Positions 18,796 to 28,147 of a stretch of 64,000 nt of DNA are shown piece after piece (position 1 is the stretch's first letter; the number at the start of each line of letters is the position of its first letter). The notes under the pieces are model-generated. The model made no database searches. It saw nothing but the letters and a program-made list of their open reading frames with translations, and had not been told where the DNA came from. The position numbers and the translations under genes were made by a program. Origin of the DNA: Candidatus Nitrosomarinus catalina (lineage in GTDB: Archaea; Thermoproteota; Nitrososphaeria; Nitrososphaerales; Nitrosopumilaceae); the NCBI RefSeq assembly GCF_002156965.1, contig NZ_CP021324.1:158988-222987 (forward strand). The letters are read 5' to 3'.

Positions 18796-20052
18796 ATGCC
18801 TGATTCATCTATTTCCAAATTTTTTGAAAAATCTCGAAAAGATAGATTAAAAATAATTGGAAATTTTGCAAATCTATCTGAAGATGAATTAATTACCTTG
18901 GAAAACATGAATGGTGGAATTTCTTTTGATAAAGCTGATAAAATGATAGAAAATGCAATTGGAACTTTTTCATTGCCTTTGGGTGTTGCAACAAATTTTA
19001 AAATTAATAACAAAGATTACGTGGTTCCCATGGTTATTGAGGAACCCTCTGTAATTGCAGCTGCATCAAAAGGTGCTAAAATTGCACGAATTAAAGGAGG
19101 ATTTGAAGTGACTGCAGATGAATCGTATAGTATTGGCCAAATCCAAATTTTGAATACTGATGCAAATATTGCAATCAAAAAAATTAATGAACAAACTAAT
19201 GAAATTTTAAAATTAGCAAATTCAAAGAGTAATACTTTGTCAAAAATGAATAAGGGTGCAAAAGAAATCATGTGTAAAGAAATTGATACGCCATCTGGTA
19301 GTATGTTAATTGTAGAATTGTTAATTGATGTTGGGGATGCCATGGGTGCAAATGTTACAAATACAATGTGTGAAGCAGTTTCACCTCTTATAGAAAAAAT
19401 TACAGGAGGAAAAGCATTACTTAGAATTTTATCAAATTATTCAACTAGACGTATGGTAAAAGCAAAAGCTATTTTTGAAAAAGAATCTGTAGGTGGTGAG
19501 GCTGTTGTAGATAATATCATTTTAGCATATGAATTTGCAGATAATGATGTCTATCGTGCAGTTACTCATAATAAAGGAATTATGAATGGAATTATTTCAG
19601 TAGCAAATGCTGTTGGTCAAGATAGTAGAGCAATTGAAGCTGCTGCAAATGCATATGCTGCAATTTCAGGAAAATATCGTTCACTAAGTAAATGGAGTAA
19701 AGACGATGATGGTAATTTGGTTGGCATTTTAGAAATCCCACTTTCTGTTGGTATTGTTGGCGGAATTGCTAACGTCCATCCAGTAGCTAAAATTTGTGCA
19801 AAAATTCTCAACGTGGAATCTGCTCAAGAACTTGCATGTGTAATGACTGCAACAGGATTGGCACAAAATTATAGTGCAATTAGAGCTCTTTCTACAGAAG
19901 GAATTCAAAAGGGTCACATGAGGCTACATGCACGAAATCTAGCAGCAGCAGCAGGTGCTACTCCTGAACAAATTGATCCTATTGTTGAAAAAATGGTTCA
20001 AGCTAATTCAATTTCACTTGATAAAGCTAAAGAATTGCTTCATCAAATTTAA
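18796..20052 (+). CDS. hmgA: 3-hydroxy-3-methylglutaryl-CoA reductase, class II type
   Basis: The 418-aa enzyme has the class II HMG-CoA reductase signature order: LPLGVATNFKIN near residue 55, VVPMVIEEPSVIAAAS near 75, LLIDVGDAMGANVTNTM near 175, GKYRSLSKW near 294 and a C-terminal GHMRLHARNLAAAAG histidine region near 375. Class II enzymes were first known for mevalonate catabolism, yet in several archaea they serve lipid synthesis. Here it most likely makes mevalonate for isoprenoid membrane lipids. Confidence 0.93.
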   Translation: MPDSSISKFFEKSRKDRLKIIGNFANLSEDELITLENMNGGISFDKADKMIENAIGTFSLPLGVATNFKINNKDYVVPMVIEEPSVIAAASKGAKIARIKGGFEVTADESYSIGQIQILNTDANIAIKKINEQTNEILKLANSKSNTLSKMNKGAKEIMCKEIDTPSGSMLIVELLIDVGDAMGANVTNTMCEAVSPLIEKITGGKALLRILSNYSTRRMVKAKAIFEKESVGGEAVVDNIILAYEFADNDVYRAVTHNKGIMNGIISVANAVGQDSRAIEAAANAYAAISGKYRSLSKWSKDDDGNLVGILEIPLSVGIVGGIANVHPVAKICAKILNVESAQELACVMTATGLAQNYSAIRALSTEGIQKGHMRLHARNLAAAAGATPEQIDPIVEKMVQANSISLDKAKELLHQI

Positions 20053-20060
20053 ACATCCTA

Positions 20061-20068
20061 TTATATAG
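20061..20068 (+). promoter_or_regulatory. TATA element of the histidine operon
   Basis: TTATATAG lies 18-31 bases before the two possible hisG ATGs (20086, 20092) in the 33-base gap after hmgA. Transcription would be nearly leaderless and would run through the whole his cluster. Confidence 0.55.
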
Positions 20069-20085
20069 CTAAAAAGTGAAAACTA

Positions 20086-21069
20086 ATGAAAATGTCTGAT
20101 GTGAAATTTGCAATACCTAAAGGAAGTTTAGAAGATGCTACATTCAAGCTTCTTGAGAAATCTTGGACAAAAGTAAATAGAAAAAGTAGAACTTATCGCG
20201 TTTACCTAGACGATCCTACAATTACTATGAAAATGCTACGTCCACAAGAAATACCAACTCTAGTTTCTGAAGGATTGTATGATGTTGGAATAACTGGAAA
20301 AGATTGGGTTGGTGAAACAAATTCTGACGTTGAACCTATTCTTGATTTAGAATATGGAAAAATTAGACTTGTAATTGCGTTTCCTGACAAATATAGTTAC
20401 AAAAATCTTGATTCTATGATTGCTGATTATGGTAAAAAGAAAAAAACTCTAAGAATATCCTCTGAATATTTGACAACAGCTTCAAAATTTATCAAAAGTT
20501 TAAAGTCCTATCAAAAATATTATGGTAAAAAAGATCCATTAATTGTTACACCCTGGATGAGATTAGGAAATAACAAAGATGTTCAAATTCATTTATCATT
20601 TGGAGCAACAGAAGCAAAACCTCCAGAGGATGTGGATGCAATCATGGATGTAACTGAAACCGGAACAACTCTAAAACAAAATAAATTAAAAATTGTTGAT
20701 GAAGTATTGACTTCCACTGCACATTTGATAATTAATAAAAAATCATTAAAAGATCCAAAAAAACGTGAAAAGATTTTTGATATTATTACTCTAATGAGAG
20801 GTGCAGTAAATGGAAGAAAATATTTACACATCTATCTTAATGTTGAAGAAAAAAATCTGAAAAAACTTTTATCTCAAATGCCTTCTTTAAAGAGACCTAC
20901 AATTAGTCCTCTTAGTGAAGATGGTTGGTTTGGAGTTAATACTGTAATTAAAAAAGAAGAATTTCACAAACTTGTTCCTAAATTGAGAAAAATTGCTCAA
21001 GGATTAGTTGTTCATGAACCTCGTCAAATATTAGAACTAGAAGAAATTAAACGCGACGAAGAAAATTGA
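20086..21069 (+). CDS. hisG: ATP phosphoribosyltransferase, long form
   Basis: The 327-aa protein has KFAIPKGSLEDATF at the N-terminus, GLYDVGITGKDWV near residue 65, and DVTETGTTLKQN near 188 as the PRPP-binding loop. A C-terminal ACT-like domain (about 240-320) marks the long, hexameric HisG that is feedback-inhibited by histidine and needs no HisZ. It catalyses the first step of histidine synthesis. ATG 20092 (MSDVKFAIPKG) is an alternative start. It overlaps hisD by four bases. Confidence 0.95.
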   Translation: MKMSDVKFAIPKGSLEDATFKLLEKSWTKVNRKSRTYRVYLDDPTITMKMLRPQEIPTLVSEGLYDVGITGKDWVGETNSDVEPILDLEYGKIRLVIAFPDKYSYKNLDSMIADYGKKKKTLRISSEYLTTASKFIKSLKSYQKYYGKKDPLIVTPWMRLGNNKDVQIHLSFGATEAKPPEDVDAIMDVTETGTTLKQNKLKIVDEVLTSTAHLIINKKSLKDPKKREKIFDIITLMRGAVNGRKYLHIYLNVEEKNLKKLLSQMPSLKRPTISPLSEDGWFGVNTVIKKEEFHKLVPKLRKIAQGLVVHEPRQILELEEIKRDEEN

Positions 21070-22340
21070 TGAAAATCCATAAAGTAACAAATGTTGAACA
21101 ATTTGTTGCAAAGATCATTCCAAAACAGGCTCAAAAAAACAAAACTATAGTTGAAACTATAATAAAAAATGTTCAAAAAAATGGTGATTCCTCAGTAAAA
21201 AAATATGAAAAAAAATTTACTGGTGCAGCTATTTCTAATTTACGAGTTTCTAAGAGTGAAATTAAAAATGCATACTCTAGGGTATCAAAAAACGAAATTA
21301 CCGCATTAAAGTTATCAAAAAACAAGGTTGAAAAAACTGAATCTGTAATTAAAAATATTTTCAAGAATAAAAAAATTAATCAAGATGGAGTTCAAATATT
21401 AAAAAAATTTATTCCTATTCAAAGTACTGGTTGTTATATTCCCGGTGGTCTTGCAAGATACCCTAGCTCTGTGATTATGTCTGTTATTCCTGCAAAAGTT
21501 GCTGGTGTTAAAAGAATAGTAGTTGTATCTCCTCCAAATTCTAATGGTAAAATTGATCCACTAACAATTGTAGCTGCAGATATTTGTGGTGCTACTGAAA
21601 TCTATAAGACTGGTGGTGTACAAGCAATTGCTGCTTTATCTTTTGGTACAAAATCAATTTCAAAAGTTGATAAAATTGTTGGACCTGGTGGTGCATTTGT
21701 TACATTAGCAAAATCATTAGTTAGTGACAATACTGGAATCGATATGCTTGCGGGTCCTACTGAATTAGGAATTATTGCAGATAATTCAGCTAATCCTGAA
21801 TACATAGCGCTTGATTTAATTTCACAAGCAGAACATAGTAGTGATACTTTTTGTTATTTAATTACAAATTCTGAAAAAACTGCAAAACTTGTAAATCAAA
21901 TAATTTCAAAATTATTGCCAACAATTCAAAGACAGGATTTAGTAAAATCTAGTTTATCTAAAAATGGATTTATTGCTGTTTGTAAAAATAATTCTGATAT
22001 GATAAATTTAATTAATTATTTGGCTCCTGAACACCTACAAATTATGACTAAAACTGCAAAATCAATGTCCTCAAAAATCACTTCTTCTGGATTAGTTTTA
22101 CTTGGTAATTACTCTCCATCCTCTGCAAGTGATTACTTGCTAGGCTCAAATCACATACTTCCTACAAACGGCTTTGGAAAAATTCGTGGTTCACTATCTG
22201 TAATTGATTTTATTAAAATCAATACAGAGGTAATTGCCTCAAAAACTTCATTGTCTAAAATTTCAAAACACCTTGACACATTAACTTCTGCAGAAGGATT
22301 ACCTAATCATTATGAGGCAGTAAGAGGTAGATTGCAATGA
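21066..22340 (+). CDS. hisD: Histidinol dehydrogenase
   Basis: The 424-aa enzyme shows GCYIPGGLARYPSSV near residue 120, DMLAGPTELGIIAD near 223, DLISQAEHSSDTF near 246 and LAPEHLQI near 320, all conserved HisD motifs with the catalytic His/Glu pair and zinc ligands. It performs the last two oxidations from histidinol to histidine. ATGA overlaps join it to hisG and hisC. Length is normal. Confidence 0.96.
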   Translation: MMKIHKVTNVEQFVAKIIPKQAQKNKTIVETIIKNVQKNGDSSVKKYEKKFTGAAISNLRVSKSEIKNAYSRVSKNEITALKLSKNKVEKTESVIKNIFKNKKINQDGVQILKKFIPIQSTGCYIPGGLARYPSSVIMSVIPAKVAGVKRIVVVSPPNSNGKIDPLTIVAADICGATEIYKTGGVQAIAALSFGTKSISKVDKIVGPGGAFVTLAKSLVSDNTGIDMLAGPTELGIIADNSANPEYIALDLISQAEHSSDTFCYLITNSEKTAKLVNQIISKLLPTIQRQDLVKSSLSKNGFIAVCKNNSDMINLINYLAPEHLQIMTKTAKSMSSKITSSGLVLLGNYSPSSASDYLLGSNHILPTNGFGKIRGSLSVIDFIKINTEVIASKTSLSKISKHLDTLTSAEGLPNHYEAVRGRLQ

Positions 22341-23407
22341 AAAAAAACTGGTTTGATTCCAAAGTAAAAGAATTTTCTTCAATTGGTGGATACCAAAAAC
22401 CAGAATTAAATGAAAATTCTCTAAAACTTGATTCAAATGAAAATTATGTTTTATCAAAACAATTTCAAAATGATATTGTATCAGGAGCTAGAAAAAATTC
22501 TGATGTAAGGGAATATCCTCTTGGAGGGGTTGAAAGACTAATTCAAATGATTTCCAAGTTTGTAAAAGTACCTTCATCTATGATTGGGATTGGAAATGGT
22601 TCTGATCAAATTTTAGATTTAATTCTATCTAACTTTGCATCAAAACAAACTAAAGTTCTTACATCAAATCCAACTTTTGGTTTTTTTGAGGAGCGATGTA
22701 AATTATATTCAATTCCACTAATCAGAATTCCATTTTCTAATGAAATGAAATTAGACGTTGAAGAATTCATCAAAGAATCAAAAAACGCTGATATTCTATA
22801 TCTTGATTCCCCAAATAATCCAACTGGCTTTCAATTTTCTAAAATAGAGATTAAAAAATTAATCAAATCTTTTGAAGGTATGATAATCATTGATGAAGCA
22901 TACGGTGAATTTTCTGATTATTCTCTTTCTAGCTTAGTTAAAACTCAAAATAATTTAATTGTAGTTAGAACCTTGTCCAAGTCTTTTGGAATGGCCGGTC
23001 TACGGTTGGGTTATTTTGTTGCAAACAAAAAATTTACTGATGCATTTCTAAATGTTTTACAATACCCATACCCTCTTAGTACAATAACAATTGAATCTGG
23101 AATTTTAGCCTTAGAAAAAGTGAATTTGATGGAAAATGCAGTAAAAATCATCAAAACTGAGAGGCAAAGAATTATTGAAACATTGCAAAAATTTGATGCC
23201 TTTGAAGTCTTTGATTCCAAGGCTAATTTTGTACTATTTGATGCACATAGCTCCTACAAGCGAGTATATTCAGCATTATCTGAACAAGGAATTTCTATTA
23301 GAAAATTGGGTAAAATAGGAAATCATGATGGATGTCTTAGAGTCACAATTGGAACAAAGGAAATGAATTCAAAATTCTTATTGGCTATTCGTGATTATTT
23401 GGGATGA
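22337..23407 (+). CDS. hisC: Histidinol-phosphate aminotransferase
   Basis: The 356-aa class I/II aminotransferase has LDSNENYVLS near residue 30, IGIGNGSDQILDL near 81, DSPNNPTGF near 155, IIDEAYGEFSD near 182, and the PLP lysine in VRTLSKSFGMAGLRLGY near 213. It converts imidazole acetol phosphate to histidinol phosphate. Its position between hisD and the HAD gene, with four-base overlaps on both sides, confirms the substrate over other aminotransferases. Confidence 0.95.
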   Translation: MKKNWFDSKVKEFSSIGGYQKPELNENSLKLDSNENYVLSKQFQNDIVSGARKNSDVREYPLGGVERLIQMISKFVKVPSSMIGIGNGSDQILDLILSNFASKQTKVLTSNPTFGFFEERCKLYSIPLIRIPFSNEMKLDVEEFIKESKNADILYLDSPNNPTGFQFSKIEIKKLIKSFEGMIIIDEAYGEFSDYSLSSLVKTQNNLIVVRTLSKSFGMAGLRLGYFVANKKFTDAFLNVLQYPYPLSTITIESGILALEKVNLMENAVKIIKTERQRIIETLQKFDAFEVFDSKANFVLFDAHSSYKRVYSALSEQGISIRKLGKIGNHDGCLRVTIGTKEMNSKFLLAIRDYLG

Positions 23408-24372
23408 CTCTAACACAAAAATCAAAAGGTATCTATGTTGATGATTCATTTGATCCCACCAAATTTGACAGTATAATTTTTGATTGTGATGGTGTACTAG
23501 TTGATATTACAAATTCATATGATCAAACAATAGTTAAAACAGCAAAATATGTTTTAGAAACTTTAGCAAAAATTAGTGATTCAATTCAAATAGATTTTAA
23601 AATTATTGATGGTTTCAAATCCACTGGCGGTTTTAATGATGAAGTTGACTTGACTTATGCCGCAATTCTTTCAATTGTTGCTGCAAAAAAATTAAAAAAA
23701 GATCAAACAGAATTTATTAATCTTGTAATAAAAAATTCTGATTCAACAGGAATCAAATCTGTTGAGACTTTCATAAAAAATCAGGTTGACATATCTGAAA
23801 TTATTGAACAACTATCTTATCCTGGTTCACACAAGGACAATATTTTATATCAAATATTTGATCAATTATTTTATGGACCAGAACTTTATTTAAAATTATT
23901 TAAAAATATATCAAAATTTTCTGAATCTGGTTTAATTGAAAATGATATTGTAATTTTTAATAATGATTTATCTGATAAATTAGAAAATAAATTTCATAAT
24001 CAAATTTCAATGGTTACTGGAAGGGGAAAAGAATCTGTTAAGTATTCGTTAAAAAATCTGCTTGAAAAATTTGACTTGCAAAATTCAATGTTTTTAGAAG
24101 ATGAACCAAGAGAACTTGCAAAACCTAATCCTCAATCACTTGTAAAATCTATCACTGGTATGAATAGCAAATCCTGTTTGTATGTTGGTGACTCTATGGA
24201 GGATTTTATTATGGCTAAAAAAGCCACAATTTTGGGTAATAAAACAACCTTTTGTGGAATTATTGGAACAAGTAAAAATCCTGAGGAAAAATTGCAATTA
24301 TTTGAACAAAATGAGGCTATTTTAGTTCTTGATTCGATTAATTTGCTACCAAAGGTATTAAATTTAGAATAA
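23404..24372 (+). CDS. HAD-superfamily hydrolase, candidate histidinol-phosphate phosphatase
   Basis: The 322-aa protein has the four HAD motifs: IIFDCDGVLVD with nucleophile Asp27 and Asp29, SMVTGRGKES, the Lys in ELAKPNPQS, and CLYVGDSMEDF. A large helical cap lies between motifs I and II. No other histidinol-phosphatase is in the operon. This gene sits between hisC and hisB, overlapping hisC by four bases, so it probably supplies that missing step. In enteric bacteria a different HAD domain is fused to HisB. The assignment rests on context; a generic phosphatase cannot be excluded. Confidence 0.75.
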   Translation: MTLTQKSKGIYVDDSFDPTKFDSIIFDCDGVLVDITNSYDQTIVKTAKYVLETLAKISDSIQIDFKIIDGFKSTGGFNDEVDLTYAAILSIVAAKKLKKDQTEFINLVIKNSDSTGIKSVETFIKNQVDISEIIEQLSYPGSHKDNILYQIFDQLFYGPELYLKLFKNISKFSESGLIENDIVIFNNDLSDKLENKFHNQISMVTGRGKESVKYSLKNLLEKFDLQNSMFLEDEPRELAKPNPQSLVKSITGMNSKSCLYVGDSMEDFIMAKKATILGNKTTFCGIIGTSKNPEEKLQLFEQNEAILVLDSINLLPKVLNLE

Positions 24373-24397
24373 ATCTATCAGATAATCTGTGACAAAC

Positions 24398-24985
24398 ATG
24401 GCTCAAAGAAAAGCATCAGTAAATCGAAGTACAAAAGAAACTACTATTTCTGTATCTGTCAATCTTGATGGACAAGGAAATACTAGTATCAAAACTGGAA
24501 TTAATTTTGTTGATCACCTAATCACATCATTTGGAAAACATGGTATGATGGATCTTAAAGTAAATGCAAAATCTAATGATGGCATTGAACACCACTTAAT
24601 TGAAGATACTGCAATAACAATTGGTCAGGCAATTGATAAAGCACTAGGTTCTAGAAAAGGAATTACTAGATTTAGCTATGCTTCTGTTCCTATGGATGAA
24701 TCTTTAGCTGAAGCATCTATTGATCTTGTAAAACGACCCTTCTCAAAATTGACTCTATCCATTAAACGAAGCAAAATTGAAAATGTATCTAAAGAAGATT
24801 TAGAACACTTTTTCCAATCACTACTTCAAAATTTGAATAGCTGTATCCACCTTACTGTCAAGTATGGAGACAATGATCACCACAAAGTTGAATCTGCAAT
24901 CAAATCCCTTGCAGTTGCATTTAGATCTGCATCATCATATGATAAAAAACAAAAAGGAATTCCAAGTACAAAAGGTTCAATGTAA
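24398..24985 (+). CDS. hisB: Imidazoleglycerol-phosphate dehydratase
   Basis: The protein of about 195 aa carries the duplicated metal-binding HHLIEDTAI (near residue 65) and [13 protein letters not shown] (near 166), plus [13 protein letters not shown] near 37, diagnostic of IGPD. It dehydrates imidazole glycerol phosphate. The phosphatase domain of bifunctional HisB is absent. The start at ATG 24398 is preferred to GTG 24389, because GTGAC then serves as a ribosome-binding site. Its stop shares one base with the hisH start. Confidence 0.95.
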   Translation: MAQRKASVNRSTKETTISVSVNLDGQGNTSIKTGINFVDHLITSFGKHGMMDLKVNAKSNDGIEHHLIEDTAITIGQAIDKALGSRKGITRFSYASVPMDESLAEASIDLVKRPFSKLTLSIKRSKIENVSKEDLEHFFQSLLQNLNSCIHLTVKYGDNDHHKVESAIKSLAVAFRSASSYDKKQKGIPSTKGSM

Positions 24986-25593
24986 TGGTAAATTTAGCAA
25001 TTTTTGATTATGGCGCTGGAAATATTTTCAGCCTTAAAAATAGTCTTGAACAAGCTGGTGCCTCAGTTGATGTAATTACTTCTTTTGATAAAAGCAATAT
25101 TTATTCCGGATTATTATTACCTGGAGTTGGAAATTTTGATCCTGCAATACAGAGTATTAATGAAAATTCAAAAACAAAATTTCATGATTATGTAAAGGAA
25201 GATACTCCTGTTTTAGGCATATGTTTGGGCATGGAAATGTTTTTTGAAAAAAGTGAGGAGGGAGTTGAAAAAGGATTTAATGTTATTGATGGTGAAATAG
25301 TAGTTTTACCATCTACTATGAAAGTTCCACATATGGGATGGAATAATTTAGAAATTAAAAAATCTGGAACCATTCTGGAAGGTGTAGATGATGGTTCATG
25401 GGTTTATTTTGTTCACTCTTATCGTGCTAAACCAAAATCTGATGATGTGATTACTGCTGAATCTGATTATGGTGTTAAAGTTCCAGCAGTTGTTGAAAAA
25501 AATAATTTCTTTGGAACTCAATTTCATCCTGAAAAATCAGGCGATGTTGGAAAAATAATGATCCAGAATTTTCTTAATGTGTGTAAAAAATGA
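24985..25593 (+). CDS. hisH: Imidazole glycerol phosphate synthase, glutamine amidotransferase subunit
   Basis: The 202-aa class I amidotransferase has DYGAGNIFSLKNSL at the start, LLPGVGNFD near residue 48, the nucleophile Cys in PVLGICLGMEMFF near 78, and QFHPEKSGD near 181. It releases ammonia from glutamine and channels it to HisF, encoded two genes on. It overlaps hisA by four bases. Entirely ordinary. Confidence 0.96.
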   Translation: MVNLAIFDYGAGNIFSLKNSLEQAGASVDVITSFDKSNIYSGLLLPGVGNFDPAIQSINENSKTKFHDYVKEDTPVLGICLGMEMFFEKSEEGVEKGFNVIDGEIVVLPSTMKVPHMGWNNLEIKKSGTILEGVDDGSWVYFVHSYRAKPKSDDVITAESDYGVKVPAVVEKNNFFGTQFHPEKSGDVGKIMIQNFLNVCKK

Positions 25594-26297
25594 AAGTGAT
25601 TCCCGCAATTGATTTAATGAATGGACAAGTAGTTAGACTCTACAAGGGTGATCCAAACCAAAAAACCGTTTATAGTGATGATCCAATTGGTATTGCCAAA
25701 AAATGGGAAGAATCTGGAGCTGATATGATTCATCTAGTAGATTTAGATGCTACTTTGGGATTGGGTTCTAACTTTGAATTAATCAAAAAAATTGTTTCAT
25801 CAGTGTCTGTTCCAGTAGAAATAGCAGGTGGACTACGTTCTGAATCATTAATTCTTGAAGCACTAAAAATTGTAGATAGAGTTGTTATCGGAACAATGGC
25901 ATTCAAAGAACCTGAATTATTACAAAAGTTACTGATTAAACTTGGTTCAGACAAACTTGTAATTTCCGTAGATCACAAAGATGGCATTATTGTTACACAT
26001 GGATGGCAAAGCAATACTGATATTTCATTAATTGATTCAATGAATGAATTTTTAGGTGTCGGATTTACCGAATTTCTTTTAACAAATGTTAATCGTGATG
26101 GTACTTTGGAAGGACCAGATTTGGAATTTTTAGAGGAAGCATGCAGTTTGGATAAGGCAAATGTGATTGCAAGCGGTGGAATTTCTAATGTTGATGACAT
26201 TCCTAAAGTAAAAGAGAAAAATGCTTGGGGAGTTATTTTAGGAAAGGCACTTTATGAAAATAAAATTAGTATTGAGGAGACAAAAAAATTATCATGA
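25590..26297 (+). CDS. hisA: ProFAR isomerase HisA
   Basis: The 235-aa (beta/alpha)8 barrel begins KVIPAIDLMNGQVVRLYKGD, with the catalytic Asp in that strand, and has VPVEIAGGLRSE near residue 74, VDHKDGIIVTHGW near 128 with the second catalytic Asp, and VIASGGISNVDD near 193. It isomerises ProFAR to PRFAR. It overlaps hisH and hisF by four bases each, keeping the synthase subunits and isomerase translationally linked. Confidence 0.96.
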   Translation: MKVIPAIDLMNGQVVRLYKGDPNQKTVYSDDPIGIAKKWEESGADMIHLVDLDATLGLGSNFELIKKIVSSVSVPVEIAGGLRSESLILEALKIVDRVVIGTMAFKEPELLQKLLIKLGSDKLVISVDHKDGIIVTHGWQSNTDISLIDSMNEFLGVGFTEFLLTNVNRDGTLEGPDLEFLEEACSLDKANVIASGGISNVDDIPKVKEKNAWGVILGKALYENKISIEETKKLS

Positions 26298-27097
26298 CTT
26301 TAACTAAAAGAATAATCCCCTGTTTGGATGTAAAAAATGGTAGAGTTGTCAAAGGCCTAAATTTTGAATCCATAAAAGATGCTGGTGATCCAGTTGAGCT
26401 AGCTGCTAAATATAGTAATGAAGGTGCTGATGAGCTTGTATTTCTTGATATTACTGCTTCAAATGAACAACGAGAAACAATCAAGGAATTAGTTAGAAAA
26501 GTTGCTTCTGTAATTAATATTCCATTCACTGTTGGTGGTGGAGTCAAATCAGTTGATGACGCAAGAAACATTTTACTTAATGGAGCTGATAAAGTTGGAG
26601 TTAATACAAGTGCAATTAAGACTCCTGTACTTGTTACTGAATTAATGACATTGTTTGGTAGACAATGTGTTGTAGTGGCAATTGATGCAAAAAGAAATTT
26701 TGAGATTAAAGAAAATGTAAATGTATTTTCAGAAAATGGAAAAGAATTCTGGTTTGAAGTTTTCATTTATGGTGGAAAACAAGGAACTGGAATTGATGTC
26801 ATTAACTGGGCCAAAGAAGCTGAAAAATTAGGTGCTGGAGAAATTTTACTAACTAGTATTGATGCTGATGGAACAAAAAATGGATATGATGTATTGTTAA
26901 CAAAATCTATTGTTGAAAACGCCTCTATTCCTGTAATTGCTTCTGGCGGATGTGGAAAACCGGATGATATGGTAGAAATATTTGAAAAATCAAATGTTGA
27001 TGCTGCACTTGCAGCCTCAATATTTCACTATGATTCTCATGGTGTTCAAGGCGTCAAATCTTTTCTAAAAGATAAAAAAATACCTGTAAGATTATAA
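26294..27097 (+). CDS. hisF: Imidazole glycerol phosphate synthase, cyclase subunit
   Basis: The 267-aa barrel has KRIIPCLDVKNGRVVKG at its start, ELVFLDITAS near residue 50, FTVGGGVKSVDD near 78, LLTSIDADGTKNGYD near 189 and VIASGGCGKPDD near 213. The two catalytic aspartates (LDV and SIDADG) are present. With HisH it forms the imidazole ring, producing IGP and AICAR. The AICAR links the operon to purine synthesis. Confidence 0.96.
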   Translation: MTLTKRIIPCLDVKNGRVVKGLNFESIKDAGDPVELAAKYSNEGADELVFLDITASNEQRETIKELVRKVASVINIPFTVGGGVKSVDDARNILLNGADKVGVNTSAIKTPVLVTELMTLFGRQCVVVAIDAKRNFEIKENVNVFSENGKEFWFEVFIYGGKQGTGIDVINWAKEAEKLGAGEILLTSIDADGTKNGYDVLLTKSIVENASIPVIASGGCGKPDDMVEIFEKSNVDAALAASIFHYDSHGVQGVKSFLKDKKIPVRL

Positions 27098-27113
27098 CCA
27101 ATTATCTTTAGAT

Positions 27114-27446
27114 ATGGGTATGAACAAATCTATTGATGAAATTGATTTTGAAAAAAGTGGTGGAATTGTGCCTGTAATTGTTCAAGATGCAAATTCAAAA
27201 GATGTTTTGACTTTGGCTTATTCTAATAAGGAATCTTTAGAACTTGCAAAAAAAACTGGCAAGTCATGGTTTTGGAGCCGTTCAAGAAATAAACTTTGGA
27301 TGAAAGGTGAAGAATCTGGCAATACACAAAAAATTAAAGAAATTTTAGTTGACTGTGATTTTGATGCAATAATCTATTTGGTTGAACCATCCGGTCCAGC
27401 TTGTCATACTGGCGAAAAAGTTTGTTTTCATCACGAATTAAAATAA
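27114..27446 (+). CDS. hisI: Phosphoribosyl-AMP cyclohydrolase
   Basis: The 110-aa protein has VPVIVQDANSKDVLTLAYSN, TGKSWFWSRSRNKLWMKGEESGN and the zinc ligands in VDCDFDA and GPACHTGEKVCFH, all typical of HisI. It opens the adenine ring of PR-AMP. The phosphoribosyl-ATP pyrophosphatase domain (HisE) is not fused and no hisE follows, since the next gene is convergent. ATG 27120 is an alternative start. Confidence 0.93.
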   Translation: MGMNKSIDEIDFEKSGGIVPVIVQDANSKDVLTLAYSNKESLELAKKTGKSWFWSRSRNKLWMKGEESGNTQKIKEILVDCDFDAIIYLVEPSGPACHTGEKVCFHHELK

Positions 27447-27447
27447 T

Positions 27448-28020
27448 TTAGCATACCGATTCAAATGAATAATCCATTCCAGGAATCATTTCGTCTATTA
27501 TTTTGAATTGTATGCTTTCTAAATTAACTCCTTCAAAGATTACTTCCCAATTTCCCACCAAGTCATCTGCTGTACAAAATTGTCTTGATAAAGAGGGATA
27601 AATTCCAAAATACACGTTCTGTTGTGATTCCCCACCTCTAAAATCTATTGTTTTGTATATCTGTCCATGAGTAAAATTAGTAATTTTTGAAATTATTAAT
27701 TTACCTCTAACATTTTCATTCATTTCATCAAAGTTGATGAAAACTTTTTCTCCTAAAACATATTGACTTCGATCTATCTTAATTGGTCCAGAACTCGGCC
27801 AATCTCTCTTAGCTGGTACATAGGGAGAATCTGATTCATCATTCTTAATTTTATCTTCTTCTATTTTTTTTAACATACTGCTAATTTCATCTGTTCCTTC
27901 AAATTTAGATGAAGTTTTATTTTCATCAATTTGTGTTAAACTAAATACAATTATTCCAATTGTTATAACTACAGATATGACAATTATTATTTTATTATTC
28001 ACAAAATCTTTTTTGTACAA
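27448..28020 (-). CDS. Membrane-anchored hypothetical protein
   Basis: The 190-aa protein has one N-terminal TM segment (about residues 10-30, IIIVISVVITIGIIVFSLTQ), then a charged linker and an exported beta-rich domain of about 120 residues starting near PIKIDRSQYVLGEKVFINF, with Cys near 147 and at the C-terminus that could form a disulphide. This resembles Ig-like surface proteins of thaumarchaea. Function is unknown. Its stop lies one base after hisI, convergent. Confidence 0.65.
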   Translation of the reverse strand: MYKKDFVNNKIIIVISVVITIGIIVFSLTQIDENKTSSKFEGTDEISSMLKKIEEDKIKNDESDSPYVPAKRDWPSSGPIKIDRSQYVLGEKVFINFDEMNENVRGKLIISKITNFTHGQIYKTIDFRGGESQQNVYFGIYPSLSRQFCTADDLVGNWEVIFEGVNLESIQFKIIDEMIPGMDYSFESVC

Positions 28021-28147
28021 ATCAGTAAAAACTTTACTTGATTTTCATTTAATTAAATTTTTCTTATAATTTCGTATTTTTCTCACTTTTATGTTGATTT
28101 TATAATGATTTTATACTATATTTTTATTATATTAATTTAGAATAAAG

